A DNA stretch of 64,000 nucleotides, taken from contig CAUZDW010000008.1 of the NCBI GenBank assembly GCA_963578825.1, positions 69,176 to 133,175 on the forward strand, read 5' to 3'. Position 1 is the first letter of the stretch; each line of letters begins with the position of its first letter. A program made the position numbers and the translations under genes. The notes below the pieces were generated by a model that had not been told where the DNA came from, made no database searches, and saw nothing but the letters and a program-made list of their open reading frames with translations. This DNA comes from JAJDNS01 sp963578825. Lineage in GTDB: Bacteria > Acidobacteriota > Vicinamibacteria > Fen-336. This document shows positions 36,373-45,665 of this stretch, piece after piece.

Positions 36373-37768
36373 ATCGCACGGCTGAGCTTTCTCGGCGCCG
36401 CCCGGACCGTCACAGGCTCTCGGTACCTCCTCGAGGCGGGCGGGCAGCGCTTGATGGTCGACTACGGTATGTTCCAGGGCCGCAAACCGCTGAGGCTTCG
36501 GAACTGGGACGACCCTTGCGAGGATCCGGCGGGCGTCGACGCGATGGTCCTCACCCACACCCATCTCGACCACATCGGGCGAGTGCCTCGCCTAGTCAAG
36601 CGGGGCTTTCGCGGGCCCGTCTACTGCACGCCTCCAACGGCGGAGTTGGCCTAGGTTCTCGTCCTCGACGCGGCACACATCCAGGAGGAGGACGCCCGGT
36701 ATTACAACCGCAAGGGCCTCACGAAGCACAAGCCCGCTCTTCCCCTCTTCGACTCCGACGACGCCCGCGAGGCCCTGAAGCTCCTGCAGACGGTCCCGAA
36801 GGGCGAGACACGGAGGGTGGGTGACCTATTCCGCTTCTCATACCGAGAGGCCGGCCATCTCCTCGGCGCAGGCTCGGCGGACGTCTGGGTTCGGGAGGAC
36901 GGTCAGGAGTGGCGTGTTCTGTTCAGCGGGGACCTGGGACGATTCGGCCCGGTCCTGGCCAAGGTCCTTGACACGGCGGCCGACGCAGACTCCGTCGTGA
37001 TGGAGAGCACGTACGGCAACCGCCGGCACCCCGATGTCTCGGTGACCGACCAGCTCGCCGGCGTCATCGAGCGCACCTTCGCTCGGGGCGGCGTGCTGCT
37101 GATTCCCGCCTTCGCCGTGGGGCGGGCTCAGCAGATGATCTGGATGATGGACGAGCTGGTGACGAGCGGGCGGCTCAGCCCCTTCCCGATCCACCTCAAC
37201 AGTCCCATGGCCGTGGATGCCACGCGGATCTACGCCGCTCATCCGGAGGGGCATCAGGAGAACGTCGGCAACCTGGGCCGGCCGGAGCCTGTTCTACGGC
37301 CGCTGGGTGCACCTGCACCGAAGCCGCGACGAGTCGATCAAGCTGAACGACCTCGAGGGACCCACGGTGCTCATCTCCTCGAGCGGCATGCTGTCGGGCG
37401 GCCGCATCCTGCACCACTGTCGCCGGCGCCTGCCCAGCGCGGAAAACACCCTCTTGATCACCGGGTACCAGGCCGCCGGAACGCTGGGCCGGGCCCTGGT
37501 CGAGGGGGCACGGGAGGTCCGCATCCACAAGAGGACGCTCCCGGTGCTCGCCGAGGTTCGTGTTCTCAAGGGCCTCTCCGGCCACGCCGATGCCGACGAG
37601 CTGATGCGCTGGCTCGACGGAACAACGCGACCGCCCAGAGCGGTCTTCGTGCCTCATGGCGAGGAAGAGGCGGCTCTGGCCCTCGCCGACCGGATCGCGA
37701 GGGAGAGGAGGTTCCGGACCCACGTCCCCGAGCCCGACGAGTCGTGGACGCTCGGCGGCGAGCGCTAG
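36373..37768 (+). pseudogene. MBL-fold RNase/CPSF-like protein with in-frame stop and frameshift
   Basis: The gene encodes a metallo-beta-lactamase/beta-CASP protein: LSFLGAARTVTGSRYLLEAG, THTHLDHIGRVPRLVKRGF (HxHxDH), YREAGHLLGAGSADV, LFSGDLGRFGP, MESTYGNRRHP, IPAFAVGRAQQMIWMMDEL and, at the end, SSSGMLSGGRILHH and LKGLSGHADADELMRWL. A TAG at 36652-36654 interrupts PTAELA/VLVLDAAHIQEEDA, and near 37270-37290 the frame moves by one. There is also no ATG or GTG in frame at the 5-prime end. All catalytic motifs survive, so decay is very recent or the breaks are sequence errors. Related proteins are RNases that process RNA 3-prime ends. Confidence 0.82.
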
Positions 37769-37778
37769 CCGAAAGGCG

Positions 37779-39416
37779 CTACTTGATCTTCTCTCCCTTT
37801 CCGAGCACGTCCACTCGCTCCTTGAGGGCCGGATCCGCCATGCCGAGCTCCACCGCTTTCTGGTAGTGCTCCGTGACGTTTCGGACGCGCTCTTCGTCCT
37901 CGGGCCCGCAAGGACAGCCCTTGGGAATCTGAGCAAATGTCGCCCAGGCCAGGCCGATGTGCGGCTGTCCCCAGTTGGGAACCGCCTCGAGCGCTCTCTC
38001 GAACGGCTCGATCGCCTCTGCGAAGTCTTGCTGGTTCAAGTAGGCGGCGCCGAGGCTGTAGAGACCCCTGGGGTCTTTGTAGTCGGGATTGGCGGCCACC
38101 TTGGACAAGACCGTCACCGCCTCGGCGAACTGCTGAGTGTTGAGCAGGGCCATCCCGTAGGCGGAGAGAAACTCGACGTTCTCCTCTTCCAGCTCCGCCG
38201 CCTTCTGCAGGAGCGGAAAGGCGCTCGCAATATCCTGTTTCTTGTCCAGAAGGAGCTTGCCCTGCCAGTAGTACGCCGCGGCCAGGCTCGGGTCGAGCCC
38301 GACGGCCTTGGCAAACTCTCCCATGGCGCCGTCCGCCTGGTTCTGGTTCTTGTGCGCCAGGCCAAGAAGGTAGTGGGCCTGGGCGGAGCCCGGTTCACGG
38401 TCGACAACCTGGGTCAGAATCTGCAGCGCCGCCTCGTTGTCTCCCTGGCCCAGAAGTATCTCACCCAGGGACAGGCCAGCATCAGTGAGAGCCGGATTGA
38501 GGCGGAACGCGTTCCGATAGTGGGTCGCCGCCCCGCCCGTGTTGTCCTGAACTTCGAGAACCTGACCGTAGGCGTATTGGGTGTCTGCGTTGTCGGGATT
38601 GACGGTGACGGCCATGGCCAGATCCGTGTCCGCGGCGGCGTGGTCTCCCTTCGCGCTCTTGGCCAGGCCGCGAACGGCATAGGCGCGCGACAGCGCGGCG
38701 TTCAACTCGAGCGCCCTGGTCGCCTCGGTGATCGCGGAATCCCATTCCTCTCTCTTCAAGTGAACGCCGGCTATGCCCGCATGGGCCTCCGGGCTGTTCG
38801 GATCGTGCCCGAGGGCCTTCTGGAACCAGCTCTGGGCGTCGTCAAGGTTTCCGTTGGCGAGTTGGGCTTCCCCCAGGGTGGCGTGGGCGACCGCGCTGGT
38901 CGGCTCGAGCTCGAGAGTCTTGCGTGCCACGTCGGCGGCTTCCTCGAAGGAACCGGTTCTCGCGAGACTCGTTGCCAGGTTGACCTGAACCGAGACGCTG
39001 GACGGGTTGAGCTCGACGGCCTTTCGTCCCGCTTCGACGGCCTGCTCGTAGTCACGGTTCTTCACCAGGGCATCGGTCAACAGCGAATACGCTTCGACCT
39101 GGTCGTCACCGGAGAGATTCTCGCCCGCGATGCGAAAGCTCTTGGCGGCCTCTCCCCATTCTCCCAACTCGTAATAGATGCGCGCGAGCCGAAGCTGGAT
39201 ATCGTGCCTTTCCGGATGATCGGTCACGATCACCAGGTACCAGCCGCCCGCCCCCTGGGTGTCGCCCTCCTCTATCTTTTTTTCCGCCAGCTTGATGGCT
39301 GCCTTCACCTCCTGGTCTGTCAGCTTCTCCCGCTCCTCCTGACCAGCGGCGGGGGCGACCACGAGGGCAACAGCCGACACAAGGGCTGCCAATATCCACA
39401 CAGGACGAAACTTCAT
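37779..39416 (-). CDS. Secreted TPR-repeat protein
   Basis: From the ATG at 39416, with AGGGAGGAACC directly upstream, 545 residues. MKFRPVWILAALVSAVALVV plus PAAGQEE is a signal peptide. The rest is a chain of about a dozen tetratricopeptide repeats, e.g. EAYSLLTDALVKNRDYEQAV, VQVNLATSLARTGSFEEAAD, AAYYWQGKLLLDKKQDIASA, GLYSLGAAYLNQQDFAEAI. One repeat near the C-terminus carries KGCPCGPEDEE, a short Cys pair. It probably scaffolds proteins in the periplasm; no enzymatic domain is visible. It is convergent with the MBL gene and separated by 82 bases from the GTPase gene upstream on the same strand. Confidence 0.88.
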   Translation of the reverse strand: MKFRPVWILAALVSAVALVVAPAAGQEEREKLTDQEVKAAIKLAEKKIEEGDTQGAGGWYLVIVTDHPERHDIQLRLARIYYELGEWGEAAKSFRIAGENLSGDDQVEAYSLLTDALVKNRDYEQAVEAGRKAVELNPSSVSVQVNLATSLARTGSFEEAADVARKTLELEPTSAVAHATLGEAQLANGNLDDAQSWFQKALGHDPNSPEAHAGIAGVHLKREEWDSAITEATRALELNAALSRAYAVRGLAKSAKGDHAAADTDLAMAVTVNPDNADTQYAYGQVLEVQDNTGGAATHYRNAFRLNPALTDAGLSLGEILLGQGDNEAALQILTQVVDREPGSAQAHYLLGLAHKNQNQADGAMGEFAKAVGLDPSLAAAYYWQGKLLLDKKQDIASAFPLLQKAAELEEENVEFLSAYGMALLNTQQFAEAVTVLSKVAANPDYKDPRGLYSLGAAYLNQQDFAEAIEPFERALEAVPNWGQPHIGLAWATFAQIPKGCPCGPEDEERVRNVTEHYQKAVELGMADPALKERVDVLGKGEKIK

Positions 39417-39498
39417 GGTTCCTCCCTTCGAGGAATGATGACGCGAGCGTTGGGGGGATTCTAGCAGCCCGAGGGCGGCGGTAAGCGGCAGGTGCACC

Positions 39499-41298
39499 TC
39501 ATACGTGCAGAAAGACCCGGGTCTCGAGCAGTGCCCCGGGGAGCGGCGCGAAGCGCAGAAACCCGCCCATCTCACGGACCAGGCGGTAGGCGTCACCGAG
39601 CCGGCCCGGGGCCTTGCCCTTCAGGACCCGCCGCTGGTCGTCGTCCGTGAGGCCAGCGGTGTGCGTCAGGGCGAGCATGAGGCAGTCGCGGCGCTGCTCC
39701 CGACCGTCGCGGCCTCGGAGCAGCACCGGCTTTCGCTCGGCCCGGACCGCCAGCGTCGAGCCAGGGGCCACGAGCTCTGACAACCCCTGGAAAAGCGCCG
39801 CCATGGCGCGCCGCAGAGCGGCAGGTGGACAGCGGGGCAGCGGCGTCCCACGGGCCAGGGCGCTCCTGAGGCTCAGACCCCTGGCCGCCAGCGGTGCTCG
39901 CACCGCCTCGGTCACCTCGGCCACTAATCCGTCGAGCGTCGGCACCGTTCCGGCAGCAGCGGGGGCGACGCTCGCCGCCGGGCGGGCCATCGGGGACGCG
40001 GAAGGGGCGGCCGCCGGGCGGGGGCCGGCGGCAGGCCGCTCCTCAGCCGGGCGGGACGGAGACACGGGAGGGGCCTTCGGGGACGCGGCTCCGGTGGCGC
40101 CGGTCCCCGCGTCACCGAGGTCTTGAATGACCCGGCGGAGCCGTGCGACTTCGCGCCGGATGCTCCCCACGAGGAGCTCCCCGCGCCGGCCGTCGCCGCT
40201 GCCCGTGGCCAGTTGATCCGCGTGGGAGAGGATCGTTCGCAGCCCGACCTGAACGTCGCGCACGAAACTCCCCAGGGCTTCGGCCAGCTGCACGTTGGAG
40301 CGAATGGCCCGATGGAGGAGCTCTTCCGAGACCGGATTGGCGTCGGGACCCGTCTGTCCCGGGTACGCCGGCTGTGCCCCCGCCGGCTGGGACATCACGA
40401 TCTTGCCCGGAGACCCGGAGGAGGCCTCCTGGATTGGAGCGGGGCTGGGCATGACCGGAGCGCCCGGCGCTCTTGCGGCCGGGGCAGGGGCCACGGCAAC
40501 CGAGGGAGCGGCGGGACTCGGCAGGGGCGCTCCAGGAGGCTCCGCCGCGGGCCGGGGGCGCGGGGGCTCGGCGAGCGCTGAGGGCGCCGGAGCCGGCGCG
40601 GGGGGCGAGGGCGAGGGGCGCCCCGGGGAGGGCCGGTTCCGCAGCGGATCCTCGAACGCCTGAGCCACGACGTCCGGGACGGAGGCCGGGGCGAGCCCTT
40701 TCTCCTTCAGGTTGTACTTGCGTGCGATGGCGGTGAGCATCTCCTGCACGACCGCGGCGAAGGTCTCGAGGGCCCCCTCGCCCTGGGCGGCCACAGCGGG
40801 GAAGGTCTTGCGGCCCCAGGGGTTGAGGGTGCTGTCGAGCTCCGCCAGCGGGATGAGCTGGTCCAGGTCCCGCTTGTTGTATTGCAGGACGAGGGGGGCC
40901 TTCTCGGGCACGAGGCGGTTGGCCAGGAGGTTGACCTTCATGTTCTCGAAGGCGGTCTGGTTTTCTCGAGCCAGGCTCTCCTGGCTGTCGGCAATGAACA
41001 CCACCGCGTCCGCACCGGCCAGGACCACTCGTCTGGTGGCGTTGTACTGAACCTGACCCGGGACGGTGTAGAGCTGGACCTTGAAGTCGTAGCCGGAGAC
41101 GGTGCCGAGGCCGAAAGGCAGAAGGTCGAAGAAAAGGGTCCGGTCCTGGGCCGTGTTGAGCGAGATGAGCCGGTTGGCCCCCTCGGGGTCGGTCAGGCGG
41201 TGGATTTGCTCCAGATTTGTGGTCTTCCCCGACTGGGGAGGGCCGTAGTAGACCACCTTCGACTTGATGGTCCGTTCGCTGAAGTTGAACTGGACCAT
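39499..41298 (-). CDS. MglA-type GTPase with histidine-kinase-like C-terminal region
   Basis: Residues 1-200 are an MglA-like GTPase: GPPQSGKTT at 19-27, LNTAQDRTLFFDLLP, LYTVPGQVQYNATRR and NKRD at 141-144. Residues about 205-325 are a Pro/Ala linker. Residues 330-599 look like a worn two-helix plus HATPase unit: NVQLAEALGSFVRDVQVGLRTILSHADQL and LVGSIRREVARLRRVIQDLGD as a helical hairpin, a second linker, then LDGLVAEVTEAVRAPLAARGLSLRSAL, ALRRAMAALFQGLSELVAPGSTLAVRAE, and a C-terminal RLGDAYRLVREMGGFLRFAPLPGALLETRVFL, which follows the order N-box, G-box and final strands. The key Asn and Gly residues are absent, so kinase activity is doubtful. It is divergent from rpmB. Confidence 0.85.
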   Translation of the reverse strand: MVQFNFSERTIKSKVVYYGPPQSGKTTNLEQIHRLTDPEGANRLISLNTAQDRTLFFDLLPFGLGTVSGYDFKVQLYTVPGQVQYNATRRVVLAGADAVVFIADSQESLARENQTAFENMKVNLLANRLVPEKAPLVLQYNKRDLDQLIPLAELDSTLNPWGRKTFPAVAAQGEGALETFAAVVQEMLTAIARKYNLKEKGLAPASVPDVVAQAFEDPLRNRPSPGRPSPSPPAPAPAPSALAEPPRPRPAAEPPGAPLPSPAAPSVAVAPAPAARAPGAPVMPSPAPIQEASSGSPGKIVMSQPAGAQPAYPGQTGPDANPVSEELLHRAIRSNVQLAEALGSFVRDVQVGLRTILSHADQLATGSGDGRRGELLVGSIRREVARLRRVIQDLGDAGTGATGAASPKAPPVSPSRPAEERPAAGPRPAAAPSASPMARPAASVAPAAAGTVPTLDGLVAEVTEAVRAPLAARGLSLRSALARGTPLPRCPPAALRRAMAALFQGLSELVAPGSTLAVRAERKPVLLRGRDGREQRRDCLMLALTHTAGLTDDDQRRVLKGKAPGRLGDAYRLVREMGGFLRFAPLPGALLETRVFLHV

Positions 41299-41328
41299 GG
41301 TAGAGAACGGAGACTATAGCATGGCGCC

Positions 41329-41357
41329 TTGACGGGATAAAAGGCCCCCAATATACT
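41329..41357 (+). promoter_or_regulatory. Sigma-70-type promoter of rpmB
   Basis: TTGACG at 41329-41334, a 17-base spacer and TATACT at 41352-41357; start of transcription near 41364, about 46 bases before the rpmB ATG. Confidence 0.75.
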
Positions 41358-41409
41358 GCTTCTTTGGGCATAGGGTCGATGTTTCGGCCCTACTGGAGGA
41401 TGGGTCGTT

Positions 41410-41625
41410 ATGGCACAGCGTTGCGACATCTGCGGCAAGGGGCCGCTGTTTGGAAACCGGGTCTCTCACGCCCACAACGTGACGAATCGGCGCTTCAACC
41501 CTAATCTCCAGCGCGTCCGTGCGGTTCTCGAGAACGGGACACACCGCAGGCTGAAGGTCTGCACCCGATGCCTCCGCTCGGGCAAGGTCAAGAAGCCCGG
41601 CCACTCCGCCAAGCCGGCCGCCTAG
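41410..41625 (+). CDS. rpmB: 50S ribosomal protein L28
   Basis: A 71-residue protein starting MAQRCDICGKGPLFGNRVSH and continuing NVTNRRFNPNLQRVRA, the L28 signature. CDIC near the start and CTRC at residues 51-54 make a zinc-binding (C+) form of L28. TGGAGG lies ten bases before the ATG and a good promoter stands upstream. The final residues (KKPGHSAKPA) are a basic tail. It is monocistronic: rpmG is not adjacent and ridA is on the other strand. Confidence 0.97.
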   Translation: MAQRCDICGKGPLFGNRVSHAHNVTNRRFNPNLQRVRAVLENGTHRRLKVCTRCLRSGKVKKPGHSAKPAA

Positions 41626-41656
41626 GAGCCCGTGGCGAAGGTCAGACCGGGTCGCT

Positions 41657-42037
41657 TCAGAAGGCCGCGATGATGTCGATCTCGACCCTGGCATCCATGG
41701 GAAGCCCGCCTGCCTGGATGGTGCTGCGGGCCGGGGCTCGTTTGCCCAGATACCGGGCGTAGACCTCGTTCATAGCCCCGAAGTCGGCCATGTCGGCCAG
41801 GTAGACCGTGGTCTTCACCACATTCTCGAAGCCCATCTTGGCCTCCCTCAGGACCGCGACGAGGTTCTGGAACACACGCTCGGTCTGCGTGTCCACTCCC
41901 CCCTCCACCATGACGCCGGACTCGGGGTCGAGTGCGATCTGACCGGAGCAGAAGAGAAGCCCTCCCGAGATGACACCCTGGGAGTAGGGGCCGACAGGCT
42001 TCGGGGCCTCGTTCGTGGATACGTGCTTGGTTGGCAT
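41657..42037 (-). CDS. RidA-family 2-iminobutanoate/2-iminopropanoate deaminase
   Basis: RidA hydrolyses reactive imines made by PLP enzymes. From the ATG at 42037 (AGGAGA upstream) the protein has 126 residues, the normal size of the trimeric YjgF/YER057c family. Signatures are PVGPYSQGVISGGLLFCSGQ at the start and GKRAPARSTIQAGGLPMDARVEI at the end, with the active-site Arg in APARST. It begins 57 bases after the relA/spoT stop and may be co-transcribed with it. Confidence 0.94.
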   Translation of the reverse strand: MPTKHVSTNEAPKPVGPYSQGVISGGLLFCSGQIALDPESGVMVEGGVDTQTERVFQNLVAVLREAKMGFENVVKTTVYLADMADFGAMNEVYARYLGKRAPARSTIQAGGLPMDARVEIDIIAAF

Positions 42038-42093
42038 GTGCGAAGTCTCCTGGGAGGGAAGGGCTGAAAGCCTATTTGCAACCGCCTCTCGGA

Positions 42094-44280
42094 TCAAGAG
42101 GGCACTGGGCCGGCAACGCTCTGGCGAGCGACGCCTATGACTCCCTTCACGCCGCACACGGACTTCACCACCCTATCGAGGTGCTTCAAGTCGTCGATCC
42201 GCACGGTGAGCACGATGGAGGCCGTATTGTCGTCGAAGGTGCAAACCTGCATGCCGCGGACGTCCGTCTTCATCGACGCGAAGGCGGCGGTGACGGCCGC
42301 CAGGGCCCCGAGGCGGTCCTGAAGATCCACCGCCAGGCGCACCTCGTAGCCACCTTCTCCTCCATGACCCCACTCGACCTCGATCCGGCGCCCGGGGTCG
42401 TAGACGAGGTTGCGGACGTTGGTGCAGCTCTGCGAGTGAACGGAGACACCCTTGCCCCGGGTGATGTACCCGACGATCGGCTCCCCCATGATCGGGTTGC
42501 AGCACTTGGCCCGATAGACGAGCAGGTCGTCGGTGCCCTTGACCTTGATGCGCTCCTCGCGTCGGCCGAGGAAGCGCCGCACCGCATCCACCACCGGGCG
42601 TGGTTTCTCGGCCTCCTGGGGCTCCGCGAGCTTCTCCGGCGGCAGCAGCCGAGAGAGGACCTGCCGGGCCGAGATCTTGCCGTATCCGACGGCGACGTAG
42701 AGGTCCTCGAGACGCTGTCCCACGCCGAGGTCCTGGGCGAGGGAGGCAATCGGCGAGGAGGCCTTGGCAGCCACCTTCTTGAGGGACAGGTCGAAGCGCC
42801 GCAGCTCCTGCTCGAGATGCTTGCGACCGATCTCGAGGGCCTGCTGCTTCTCTGCGGTGTTGAGGTAGTGGCGGATCTTGGACTTGGCCCGGTTGGTGAC
42901 GGTGAGACCCAGCCAGTCCCGGCTCGGGTGGTGGCCGGCGGACGTGAGGATCTCGACGATGTCGGTGTTTTGAAGCTTGTAGCGGAGCGGCACCATCTTT
43001 CCGTGCACCCGGGCCCCGACGCACTGATGCCCGACCTCGGTGTGGATGGCGTAGGCGAAGTCGATGGGGGTCGCCCCGCGAGGCAGCATCTTGACCTCTC
43101 CGCGGGGGGTGAAGCAGTAGACCTCCTCGGGGTACAGGTCGAGCTTGAGTGAGTTGAGGAACTCGTGGGGATCCTTAACCTCCTGCTGCCACTCGAGGAG
43201 CTGACGCAGCCAGAGAAAGGCATCGTCGTCCTGGCCGACGCCGGTGCGCCCCTCCTTGTACTTCCAGTGGGCGGCGATGCCCTCCTCCGCCACCTTGTGC
43301 ATCTCGTGGGTGCGGATCTGGACCTCGAAGGGATGCCCGTCGTCCCCGATCACCGACGTGTGGAGCGACTGGTACCCGTTCGGGCGAGGCATGGCGATGA
43401 AATCCTTGACCCGCCCGGGCACCGGGCGCCAGGTGTTGTGCAGGACGCCGAGCGCTGCGTAGCAGTCGGGGATGGACTCCACCAGCACTCGGAGGGCCAC
43501 GAAGTCGTACACCTGGTCGATCTCGATCCTCTGCCGCTTGAGCTTCTGGTGGATCGAATGCAGCCTCTTGATCCGCGCTTCGATGGTGGCCTCGATCCCG
43601 GCCGTCTCGAGCTTTTCCGCAACGGCGCTTCGCACCGTCACCGTGAAGGCGCGGGCCTGCTTGCGCTTCGCGTCGACCCGGGCGGTCAGGGCCTGGTATT
43701 CCTCGGGATCCAGGAACTGAAAGGCCAGGTCCTCGAGCTCGTTCTTGATCTTCGCCATTCCCAGGCGGCCGGCGAGGGGCGCATAGATGTCCATCGTTTC
43801 GCGCGCGATCCTCACGCGACGCTCGTCTGGTAAGTGCTTGAGAGTACGCATGTTGTGTAGGCGGTCGGCGAGTTTGACCAGGATGACCCGGATGTCGTCC
43901 ACCATGGCCAGAAGCATCTTCCGGTAGGTCTCGGCTTGCCGCTCCTCCGTAGTGGCATACGGGATTTTGGAGATCTTCGTCACCCCCTCCACGATGTGCA
44001 GCACGTCGCCCCCGAAATACTCCTGGACCCTGTCGGGTGTGGTGAGGGTGTCCTCGAGGACGTCGTGAAGCAGGCCGACGGCCACGCAGATGGGGTCCAT
44101 CCTCATCTCGGCGAGGATGTTGGCCACCTCCAGAGGGTGGACCAGATAGGGCTCGCCCGACGCTCGGACCTGTCCCTTGTGCTCGACGGCCGAGAAGATA
44201 TAGGCCTTCCGGAGGATCTCGAGGTCGGCCTCCGGATGGTGGCCTTTGACGGTTTCTTGTATGTCTTCGAAGCGGATCAT
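42094..44280 (-). CDS. Bifunctional (p)ppGpp synthetase/hydrolase (Rel/SpoT)
   Basis: This enzyme makes and degrades the stringent-response alarmone. At 728 residues it is full length. The hydrolase HD domain is intact: YLVHPLEVANILAEMR, LLHDVLEDT (His72-Asp73) and KLADRLHNMRTL; the synthetase domain has DFVALRVLVESIPDCY, RVKDFIAMPRPNGYQSLHT and EVQIRTHEMH. TGS (FTPRGEVKMLPRGATPIDFAY) and ACT domains follow, with CCNPIMGEPIVGYITRGKG between them. Both HD and synthetase residues are present, so a bifunctional Rel is likely. A TAGACT box lies 12 bases before the ATG. Confidence 0.96.
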   Translation of the reverse strand: MIRFEDIQETVKGHHPEADLEILRKAYIFSAVEHKGQVRASGEPYLVHPLEVANILAEMRMDPICVAVGLLHDVLEDTLTTPDRVQEYFGGDVLHIVEGVTKISKIPYATTEERQAETYRKMLLAMVDDIRVILVKLADRLHNMRTLKHLPDERRVRIARETMDIYAPLAGRLGMAKIKNELEDLAFQFLDPEEYQALTARVDAKRKQARAFTVTVRSAVAEKLETAGIEATIEARIKRLHSIHQKLKRQRIEIDQVYDFVALRVLVESIPDCYAALGVLHNTWRPVPGRVKDFIAMPRPNGYQSLHTSVIGDDGHPFEVQIRTHEMHKVAEEGIAAHWKYKEGRTGVGQDDDAFLWLRQLLEWQQEVKDPHEFLNSLKLDLYPEEVYCFTPRGEVKMLPRGATPIDFAYAIHTEVGHQCVGARVHGKMVPLRYKLQNTDIVEILTSAGHHPSRDWLGLTVTNRAKSKIRHYLNTAEKQQALEIGRKHLEQELRRFDLSLKKVAAKASSPIASLAQDLGVGQRLEDLYVAVGYGKISARQVLSRLLPPEKLAEPQEAEKPRPVVDAVRRFLGRREERIKVKGTDDLLVYRAKCCNPIMGEPIVGYITRGKGVSVHSQSCTNVRNLVYDPGRRIEVEWGHGGEGGYEVRLAVDLQDRLGALAAVTAAFASMKTDVRGMQVCTFDDNTASIVLTVRIDDLKHLDRVVKSVCGVKGVIGVARQSVAGPVPS

Positions 44281-44427
44281 GCCACTCGCTTCAGTCTAGT
44301 GCCGTTGCAACTTGTCGCGCCAGTGGAGGGCCCGGAGGTGTGGAGAGCCGCTGGCGGGCTCGAGTCCAGGCATTCCTGGGCAGCGCTGGAGCGGCACGGA
44401 GCCCACCCGGGGCAAGCGCAGAGTTCC

Positions 44428-44457
44428 TTGACTCCGGTTTCTTCTGGCGACTATAAT
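44428..44457 (+). promoter_or_regulatory. Strong sigma-70-type promoter of the TPR lipoprotein gene
   Basis: TTGACT at 44428-44433, an 18-base spacer and a perfect TATAAT at 44452-44457. Start of transcription near 44464, about 49 bases before the ATG. One of the best promoter matches in the window, pointing to a well-expressed gene. Confidence 0.8.
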
Positions 44458-44512
44458 CGGCCCTTCTCCAGCAGGCTCTTTGTAATCAACGACTTTCCCA
44501 GGAGATGGTCGA

Positions 44513-45553
44513 ATGAGAATCCCATATCGCGCGCCCATGCTCGCCGCCCTTCTTGCCCTCGTGGTGGGTGGGGTCGGCTGCGACCTGATCAAGGCCAAAG
44601 CGGCCTTCAAGGACGGTAACAAGCTCTACGAGCAAGAGAGCTTCCGGAATGCCATCGAGGAGTACGAGCGGGCAGTCGCCCTCAAGCCCGACTTCGCCGA
44701 GGCGCACGCCTACCTCGCGAGCGCCCACCAGTCCCTCTTCCGCCCAGAGCAGGAGGACGAGGAGAACCGGATGCACCTCGACAAGGCCATCGAGCACTAC
44801 GAGGCGTCGCTCGCGGTCAACAAGGGCGGCACGCCCAACCTCGAAGCCGTCCGGCTGACCGCCCTCAGCTCCCTGACCGGCATCTACTCCGACCCTCCAG
44901 TCGAGAACTTCGAGAGGGCGCTCTTCTGGGCGGAGGAGCTGGTGAAGGACAACCCGAGCGACATCAAGAACATGTACGGGATAGCGAACCTCTACGAGAA
45001 GTTCGAGCGCGTGGACGACGCCGAAGCCACCTACTTGCGGGTGGTTCAGGCCAACCCCGAGGACCCCAAGGCCTGCGGCGCCCTGTCCGCCTTCTACAAC
45101 AAGCCCCTCTGGGACCGTGAAGGGAACGTCTGGACCGAGGAGAGCGAGGGTCCCCGCCGGTCGCGGTTCGAGGACACGATCCTGATCATGGAGAGCTGCG
45201 CGCAGCTCGACCCGAACGACGCCAGTGGCTACTACAAGGTGGCGATCTTCTACTGGAACAAGGCCTATCGGGATCCCGACATCAACGACCAGGAGAAGAA
45301 CGAGTACGCGGACCTGGGCATCGAGGCCGTGGACAGGGCCCTGGGGATCCAACCCGATTACTGGGAGGCGATCATCAGCAAGGGCCTGCTCTTCCGGGTC
45401 AAGGCCCAGGTGGCCCCCAGCCGCTCCGATCGCACGGCGTTACTCGAGCGGGCGCAGCTCCTCCAGAAGCAGGCGCTGGATCTGCGACAGCAGCGGCAGG
45501 AGGCGGCTGACGCCGCTGCCGATCTTCCACCGGAGGCCATGGTGGATTCGTAG
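44513..45553 (+). CDS. TPR-containing lipoprotein
   Basis: 346 residues; MLAALLALVVGGVGC is a lipoprotein signal with the Cys at position 23 from the ATG at 44513 (AGGAGA upstream). Tetratricopeptide repeats follow: GNKLYEQESFRNAIEEYERAV with VALKPDFAEAHAYLASAHQS, NMYGIANLYEKFERVDDAEA, GYYKVAIFYWNKAY, and a final helix rich in Gln and Ala. Such proteins act as scaffolds for envelope machines. It stands alone behind a strong promoter and ends before a clear terminator at 45579, so it is its own transcription unit. Confidence 0.9.
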   Translation: MRIPYRAPMLAALLALVVGGVGCDLIKAKAAFKDGNKLYEQESFRNAIEEYERAVALKPDFAEAHAYLASAHQSLFRPEQEDEENRMHLDKAIEHYEASLAVNKGGTPNLEAVRLTALSSLTGIYSDPPVENFERALFWAEELVKDNPSDIKNMYGIANLYEKFERVDDAEATYLRVVQANPEDPKACGALSAFYNKPLWDREGNVWTEESEGPRRSRFEDTILIMESCAQLDPNDASGYYKVAIFYWNKAYRDPDINDQEKNEYADLGIEAVDRALGIQPDYWEAIISKGLLFRVKAQVAPSRSDRTALLERAQLLQKQALDLRQQRQEAADAAADLPPEAMVDS

Positions 45554-45578
45554 GCCCGTGCCCGTGCTCGGCCGCCTT

Positions 45579-45620
45579 CGGGGCGTCTCTGCGAGTTGGG
45601 AGGCGCCCCGATCCTTTTTT
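45579..45620 (+). terminator. Rho-independent terminator of the TPR lipoprotein gene
   Basis: CGGGGCGTCTC at 45579-45589 pairs with GAGGCGCCCCG at 45600-45610 (11 pairs including one T-G), ten-base loop, followed by ATCC and six T residues. Confidence 0.8.
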
Positions 45621-45665
45621 CAGCCGGGCGGATCGAGGCTCTCACGGGTCCGGGAGGCGTAGGGC

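Noticed and set aside
36652..36654. Stop codon reassignment or pyrrolysine use
   Set aside because: TAG terminates several intact genes in the window and there is no in-frame TAG in any other conserved gene.
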